Notes under the pieces: generated by a model | Told to the model about the DNA's origin: nothing | Seen by the model: the letters and a program-made list of their open reading frames with translations, nothing else | Database searches by the model: none | Shown here: positions 59,565-64,000 of the stretch, in pieces | How the letters are laid out: the number at the start of each line of letters is the position of its first letter | How positions within the stretch are numbered: position 1 is the stretch's first letter | Translations under genes and position numbers: made by a program | NCBI GenBank assembly: GCA_019116365.1 | Contig: DXBT01000021.1 | Coordinates: 1 to 64,000, forward strand | Length of the DNA stretch: 64,000 nucleotides | Direction of reading: 5' to 3' | From: Barnesiella merdipullorum | Lineage (GTDB): Bacteria > Bacteroidota > Bacteroidia > Bacteroidales > Barnesiellaceae

Positions 59565-60962
59565 TTATTTGAAATACTGTCCCTCTTCCCGCAGACGTTT
59601 ACGCAAGAAATCAACATCTACCTGATGCACATCGGGACGCGATTGCTTGGCCGCCAGAGCCGCAGCCATGCCGGCAGCTTCGCCGGTAACCAGGGCAGGC
59701 GGCATGACCCGCAGGCTGCCCAGAGCCTCTTCGTCGGCCGAGATACAACGACCGGCAGTGAGCAGGTTTTTCTTCCCCTTGGGTGTGAGGATACGGTAGG
59801 GAATACCGTGCGATTCGCCCTTGCCGTAGTGCTTGGCCTCGTAGCCGGGGATGTGGATATCCACGAAATAGCAGTTGCGGCCAATCTCGTCGTCGAAACT
59901 GCGGCGCTCGAGCCAGTCGTGAATGGTGAAGATATAGTCGCCCTCGATGCGTCGGCTCTCGCGGATACCCAGCAGCGAAGCGGTCTTCACAATAAAGCCG
60001 TTGCCATATACCTGCGGCTGGTAGTCCTTGAGCATGCGCAGGTATTCGGCAGCTACCTTGCGCCCTTTCACCATCGCCTCCGATACCTGCCAGGGGTCGG
60101 TCGCATTTTTCATGTCGATGTGGCCGGCGTTGAATTGCACGACACTGGGGCCGATGAGGTTGTTGCAGCTGTGCTGGTCGATAAGCGGGTATTTGCCCGA
60201 CTTGAGGGCATCGTGAATGGGACTGTCTTTGTTTTCCCAATAGAGGTTGGGGTTGGTCATGTAGCCATACGTATCGACATTGGCAATCGAGAAGCACAGC
60301 GTAGCTCGTTGCACCTTTTCGTCGGGGTTGCCCATGAAATAGTTGGCCCCGGCCCATACGGCCAGGTCGCCGTCGCCGGTACAATCGACAAACACTTTGG
60401 CCTTGAAGGCCGAGAGCCCGTTCTTGTTGGCCACGATGATAGCCTCGATTGTATCGTCCGAAGCCATTTCGACATCGGCCAGTCGGGAGAAGAAAAGTAC
60501 CTTGGCCCCCGAGGCGCAAACCAGGTCGTCATAGACGGTCATCAGTTGCTCGGGGTTGATAGCCACCCAGTCCAGTTTGTTGGCCGGTTCGTGGGGTACC
60601 CCCTTTTTGGCGGCGAGGAAAACCTTCTCGGCCAGGCCCCGGTAGATAATCTTCTCACCGTCTGAGAAAGGGCACCAGGCCGGGATCATACCCGTGGTAC
60701 CCATACCGCCCAGTTGACCGGTAGCCTCGATAAGCAGTGTCTTGGCACCTTCGCGAGCGGCCGATATGGCGGCCGTACACCCCGAGGGGCCACCGCCAAC
60801 GACAATCACATCCCAGTCGCTGTCGATTTGTATTTTGCGTTTCTTCATCGAGAGGGTAGGCTGTTTCTCCCCGGCCTGCAAGATAGAGGGGACGGCCGTG
60901 GCGGCCAGCAGCATGCCGCTTTTTTGGAGAAAATCTCTTCGAGATATTTTGTTGGGTTTCAT
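59565..60962 (-). CDS. FAD-dependent oxidoreductase with Tat signal, PUL member
   Basis: A 465-residue flavoprotein. The N-terminus carries a twin-arginine signal (ISRRDFLQKSG, with a hydrophobic stretch to about residue 30), so it should be exported folded with its cofactor. The dinucleotide-binding motif VIVVGGGPSGCTAA (about 51-64) is followed by TGQLGGMGTTGMIPAW, typical of the FAD_oxidored group. A second nucleotide strand (VFVDCTGDGDLAVWAG) and the C-terminal RCISADEEALGSLRVMP-type sequence complete it. The reaction and substrate are unknown; it might oxidise a sugar released by the PUL. It lies 38 bp after the GH26-like gene and about 100 bp before the GH3 gene. Confidence 0.88.
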   Translation of the reverse strand: MKPNKISRRDFLQKSGMLLAATAVPSILQAGEKQPTLSMKKRKIQIDSDWDVIVVGGGPSGCTAAISAAREGAKTLLIEATGQLGGMGTTGMIPAWCPFSDGEKIIYRGLAEKVFLAAKKGVPHEPANKLDWVAINPEQLMTVYDDLVCASGAKVLFFSRLADVEMASDDTIEAIIVANKNGLSAFKAKVFVDCTGDGDLAVWAGANYFMGNPDEKVQRATLCFSIANVDTYGYMTNPNLYWENKDSPIHDALKSGKYPLIDQHSCNNLIGPSVVQFNAGHIDMKNATDPWQVSEAMVKGRKVAAEYLRMLKDYQPQVYGNGFIVKTASLLGIRESRRIEGDYIFTIHDWLERRSFDDEIGRNCYFVDIHIPGYEAKHYGKGESHGIPYRILTPKGKKNLLTAGRCISADEEALGSLRVMPPALVTGEAAGMAAALAAKQSRPDVHQVDVDFLRKRLREEGQYFK

Positions 60963-61000
60963 AACGTATCCAGGAGTTATATGGTTAGTGTGTTTGATAA

Positions 61001-62134
61001 TTATCTTTTCAAGTCACTGCAAGTGAGTATGTCGGGGTAGGAGGCAAAGAGCATGAAGTCTTCGCTTGCGGGGTGTCCCGGCACAGGAATGAAATAGTGT
61101 TTCTCTTCGTTCCAGGCATTTTCGCCAAACAGTACAAACGACAGTTGGTAGGGCGAAATGGTGGGGTAGAGGTATTGCGAGAAGAAGCTCGATATCTTCA
61201 CCCCTTCGAGCCCCGTGCTGGTAATAGCCGGTATCTTTTTGTTCTTCTCGGCAAATTGGGTAACGACGGCAATGTCGCGTTTCAGCCCCTGAACGAACTT
61301 TTGTCCGTTGTAGTCTTCGTTTTGTAACAAGATCGAGCTGATGCCAATAATATCGACATAGCGGTTGCCGGGATAATAGGTCTGCAGGTCGTTCGATGCC
61401 TGGCCCGAGTAAACCGAGTAGGCATACAGCAGGTTGTGAGTCTGTTTTTGGTCGCGCAGGTAGTTGACCGTGAGCGCCCATAGTTTTTTTAAATCGTTGG
61501 ACGTACATTGTGATTCGTTCCACCACAGCGGTCGATTGGCGTTGTGTGCGTGGAAGGGTTGGAAGATAACGGCGATCGGTTCTCCCGCCTCGTTGGTCAA
61601 GCTGGCAAAAAAGCGGGCCACCTTGTCCAACGAAGCGAGGTATATTTTTTGAACCGAGTCGTTCTCTAAGATCAGTTTCACGGCATCGTGTTGACCGCAA
61701 TCGCTGGCGTCGCCGCCGGTAACGGGGTTGCTGGCTCGCCAGGTAAAGACCGATATGCCTCCCTGTTGGTCGGCTTGGCGCACATAGGCTTTGAGCGCTT
61801 CAAACGAAATGGAATCGCAGTTGGTCGAGTTGCCCCTCTCAATGCCCCCGATATCCCAGCCATACACGGCAGGATAATCGCCGCAGACCGATTTTACATC
61901 CGACCGCCCGGGTTCTTCAAACCAGTTGTACCCATAGGCCAGGTCGTCCTGGTGGCCGAGCATGATACCCTTGTTCAGATTCTTTTGCAGTTTCAGGTAC
62001 AGCTGCACCGTTTCTGCCGAGGCTTTGGGGTCGGCCAGCGCCTGAGCGCTCTTGCTCATCTTGGGGCTGGAGCCACAAGCCATGAGCAAGGCGATGTTCA
62101 GGAGCAATATGATTTGGATTATGCGATTTACCAT
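61001..62134 (-). CDS. GH26-family lipoprotein lacking both catalytic glutamates (probable pseudoenzyme)
   Basis: A 377-residue lipoprotein (cysteine at residue 20, LLMAC) with an almost complete GH26 mannanase-type fold. The family marks are MLGHQDDLAYGYNW, YPAVYGWDIGGIE, GISVFTW...NPVTGG and the end HYFIPVPGHPASEDFMLF. At the acid/base site the usual FRPxHE is FQPFHAH: Ala196 replaces Glu, codon GCA in place of GAA. At the nucleophile site the usual TETG is TSTG: Ser306 replaces Glu. The spacing of about 110 residues between them fits the family. The HxDNP-type segment also carries Arg in place of His. Hydrolysis by the family mechanism is not expected. It lies directly after susD, where PULs usually encode a surface glycan-binding protein, so binding is the likely role. 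Confidence 0.85.
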   Translation of the reverse strand: MVNRIIQIILLLNIALLMACGSSPKMSKSAQALADPKASAETVQLYLKLQKNLNKGIMLGHQDDLAYGYNWFEEPGRSDVKSVCGDYPAVYGWDIGGIERGNSTNCDSISFEALKAYVRQADQQGGISVFTWRASNPVTGGDASDCGQHDAVKLILENDSVQKIYLASLDKVARFFASLTNEAGEPIAVIFQPFHAHNANRPLWWNESQCTSNDLKKLWALTVNYLRDQKQTHNLLYAYSVYSGQASNDLQTYYPGNRYVDIIGISSILLQNEDYNGQKFVQGLKRDIAVVTQFAEKNKKIPAITSTGLEGVKISSFFSQYLYPTISPYQLSFVLFGENAWNEEKHYFIPVPGHPASEDFMLFASYPDILTCSDLKR

Positions 62135-62180
62135 TTTCTTCGATTTCGGAATAACACAATAGGCTTTTGTCCGTGAGGGA

Positions 62181-63857
62181 TTAGTTCAAATAGTTGGAGC
62201 TTCCTTCCCAACCGGCATTCTGTGTGAGCACACCACCCGACAGGTCGATTTGCGTTTGCGGGATGGGCAGGAATCCACCCGTCTCGGGACGGAACACAAT
62301 GTTTTTCGTTTCGGCATTGGCTTGGCCACGACGGTTGTAGGTGACGATACCGGTTTGGTTTGTGGTAATTTCGTCTTCATCGTGCCAGCGCAACAAGTCG
62401 TAGTAACGAATACCCTCGAAGGCCAGTTCGAAACGACGCTCGGCCTTGATATTCTCGAGCGTGGCGGGAACCGAAGCCAGTCCGGCACGGTTTCTTACCC
62501 GGTCGAGATACTGTTGGGCATTGGGGGCTCCCAGTTCGGCGGCCATGAGCAACACGTCGGAGAAGCGGATGATAATCAAGTCTTGGATGTTGTCGCGTTG
62601 GTAGTCGGTACCCTCCATGCCATAGAAGTCGTAGCTGAAGTTGTGAACAGAGGTCTTCGTCTCGTCGGTCCACACGTTGATGGGAACATATTTCTTCTGG
62701 AAGTAGCAGGTGTTGTCCTGTTGGTTACCGCCGCCGAAATCAAAATCGGCCACCTCGTCGGTATTTCTGACATCGAGCACCGAGGCATCGCGACGCACGT
62801 CGTTGGGATCCCAGTCGTTGTAGATTTTGGGATTTACCGTACCCATGCCCCAACCTTGACCGAAGGGGAATGTCTTGGTGTAGTTCTGTTCGCGGAATCC
62901 CGAGTAGAGGCATATCTGGTTGCTCTTCTGTTGAGGCGAGTTCCAGTCGTTGCCCAGAGCCGAGTATTTGATGGCAAATACCGTCTCTTCCGAGCCGTCG
63001 CCAGCCCATGACAGGTTGTTGTCGGCCGTATATTTATAATCCTGTACATAGGAGTAGGGCCACAGGTTGCGGAAGTCGGGGAGCAGGTCGTGACCGCTGT
63101 TCTCGACACAATCGACAATCCAGGTTACCATTTGGTCTTTGGTCACCTGACCACCGTCGTTCAAGGGCAGAGCATCCTTCTGGTAGTAGCCGGTATAGAA
63201 GAGGAACACACGAGCCATCAAGGCTTCGGCAGCCCATTTGGTTACACGGCCCAGGTCTTTGGCTCGGTCGATGTCTTGGAATTTTACGTCGGGCAACAGT
63301 TCGATCGAGGTTTTCAGGTCGGTAGCGATTTGGGCATAAAGCTCGTCGGGCGACGCTTTGGGAATGTTCACCGGTTCGGGATCGAGTACCAGGGGCACCT
63401 GTCCAAACATGCGCACCAGGTCGAAATAGAAGTAGGCGCGCAAGAAGTGAGCCTGACCCAAAATATTGTTTTTCGACTCCTCGCTGTTCCATACGACCTG
63501 GTCGAGGTTGGACAGCAGGTAGTTGCTGCGGAATACTCCGAAGTACATGGCACGCCAGGGGTTGTTGAACATGTCTTCGCTACTTTTCTTGAACTGGTCG
63601 ATGGCCTTGCAACTCTTGTCGTCGGGGCCACCACCGCCCAGACGATCGTCCGACATCAGTTCCGAGACGAAGAAGAGGCTACCCAGAGGTTCGGGACGTC
63701 CCAGAATAGAATATACACCCGTGAGCAGTTGCGACACGTCGGCCTCGGTCTGCGGGAAGTTGCTCGAGTCTTTCTTGGTCTTGTTGCTCGAGTCGAGGAA
63801 ATCCTCACAACTGGAGAACAAGAGGATACCGAGGATTACATACAATATCTTTTTCAT
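62181..63857 (-). CDS. SusD/RagB-family nutrient-binding outer-membrane lipoprotein
   Basis: A 558-residue SusD homologue with a lipobox at SSCEDFLDS. The Asp and Glu right after the cysteine match the Bacteroidota surface-export signal. The helical TPR-like scaffold is visible (FNNPWRAMYFGVFRSNYLLSNLDQ, LGQAHFLRAYFYFDLVRMFGQVPLVLD, WAAEALMARVFLFYTGYY). It ends with the RRFELAFEGIRYYDLLRW motif and a PQTQIDLSGG-type tail. It captures oligosaccharide at the surface and closes the SusC channel as a lid. It lies 44 bp after the susC stop, the standard order. The ligand cannot be read from sequence. Confidence 0.95.
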   Translation of the reverse strand: MKKILYVILGILLFSSCEDFLDSSNKTKKDSSNFPQTEADVSQLLTGVYSILGRPEPLGSLFFVSELMSDDRLGGGGPDDKSCKAIDQFKKSSEDMFNNPWRAMYFGVFRSNYLLSNLDQVVWNSEESKNNILGQAHFLRAYFYFDLVRMFGQVPLVLDPEPVNIPKASPDELYAQIATDLKTSIELLPDVKFQDIDRAKDLGRVTKWAAEALMARVFLFYTGYYQKDALPLNDGGQVTKDQMVTWIVDCVENSGHDLLPDFRNLWPYSYVQDYKYTADNNLSWAGDGSEETVFAIKYSALGNDWNSPQQKSNQICLYSGFREQNYTKTFPFGQGWGMGTVNPKIYNDWDPNDVRRDASVLDVRNTDEVADFDFGGGNQQDNTCYFQKKYVPINVWTDETKTSVHNFSYDFYGMEGTDYQRDNIQDLIIIRFSDVLLMAAELGAPNAQQYLDRVRNRAGLASVPATLENIKAERRFELAFEGIRYYDLLRWHDEDEITTNQTGIVTYNRRGQANAETKNIVFRPETGGFLPIPQTQIDLSGGVLTQNAGWEGSSNYLN

Positions 63858-63901
63858 ATCGTGATTTCTTTATTTGCGATTAAACGGTTTTTGATAAGGA
63901 A

Positions 63902-64000
63902 TTAGAATTTGAGGTTAAGACCAAACATGTAGGTGCGTGAACCGGGATAGTAACCCAGGTCGATACCCGAGGTCCACTCATCGCCGCCACCATAGCCCAC
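63902..64000 (-). CDS. SusC-family TonB-dependent transporter, C-terminal fragment (cut by window edge)
   Basis: The last 32 codons of a frame open to the window edge, ending in TAA at 63902-63904. The translated end (LGYYPGSRTYMFGLNLKF) is the typical last barrel strand of SusC proteins, closing with an aromatic residue. Its position just upstream of susD supports the call. The rest of the gene lies outside the window. Confidence 0.88.
   Translation of the reverse strand: MGYGGGDEWTSGIDLGYYPGSRTYMFGLNLKF

Overview
This is a bacterial chromosome segment from the order Bacteroidales (Bacteroidota). The evidence is a SusC/SusD polysaccharide-utilisation locus (PUL), the type IX secretion (T9SS) translocon protein SprA with several proteins ending in T9SS sorting domains, a biotin-dependent methylmalonyl-CoA decarboxylase operon, BspA-like leucine-rich repeats, and promoters of the Bacteroidales form (TTTG, 19 bp, TAnnTTTG). 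The moderate-to-high GC coding sequence and T9SS in a gut-type gene set suggest a Barnesiella-like (Barnesiellaceae) genome. That placement is inference; no marker was searched.

Layout. 1-2871 (-): partial membrane protein and a DPP IV-type peptidase. 3268-11350 (+): ruvA then sprA. 11413-13998 (-): an isolated protein resembling phage tail-associated proteins. 14348-16465: Ppx/GppA phosphatase, a cytidylate-kinase-like protein and a small unknown. 16914-25892 (+): three large tandem T9SS-exported adhesin-like proteins. 26214-29160 (+): lipoprotein cyclophilin, M16 zinc protease and a Cas6-type CRISPR endoribonuclease with no array or other cas gene. 29243-33611 (+): DUF349 protein, a polyprenyl-phosphate sugar transferase and an EamA transporter. 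33628-38417 (-): compact operon of sua5, a second sugar transferase, a CLC channel and fmt. 38418-39469: palindromic repeats and a 5'-truncated BspA-like/T9SS gene. 39727-44997 (+): transglutaminase-like secreted protein, patatin lipase, GH13 amylase and prs. 45228-47138 (-): dnaK. 47503-52027 (+): mce-mmdA-oadG-bccP-mmdB. 52216-52941 (+): DUF5131 protein. 53187-64000 (-): PUL in transcription order susC (3' end only), susD, GH26-like lipoprotein, FAD-dependent oxidoreductase, GH3, SGNH esterase-like T9SS protein and GH3 bglX.

How the parts fit together. SprA would export the CTD-bearing adhesins at 16914-25892 and the SGNH protein of the PUL. The mmd operon turns methylmalonyl-CoA into propionyl-CoA while pumping Na+, as in succinate-to-propionate fermentation. 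The PUL imports an oligosaccharide through SusCD and trims it with two GH3 enzymes. Its GH26 member has lost both catalytic glutamates and sits where a surface glycan-binding protein usually lies, so it probably binds rather than cuts.

Most interesting items: the stand-alone cas6 in a protein-folding/proteolysis operon, the GH26 pseudoenzyme, the lamin-tail/OadG fusion, the phage-like solitary gene, the palindromic repeats at 38516-38733, and an attenuator-like leader with a 36-codon upstream frame before the cyclophilin. No rRNA, tRNA, transposase, integrase or CRISPR array was recognised.
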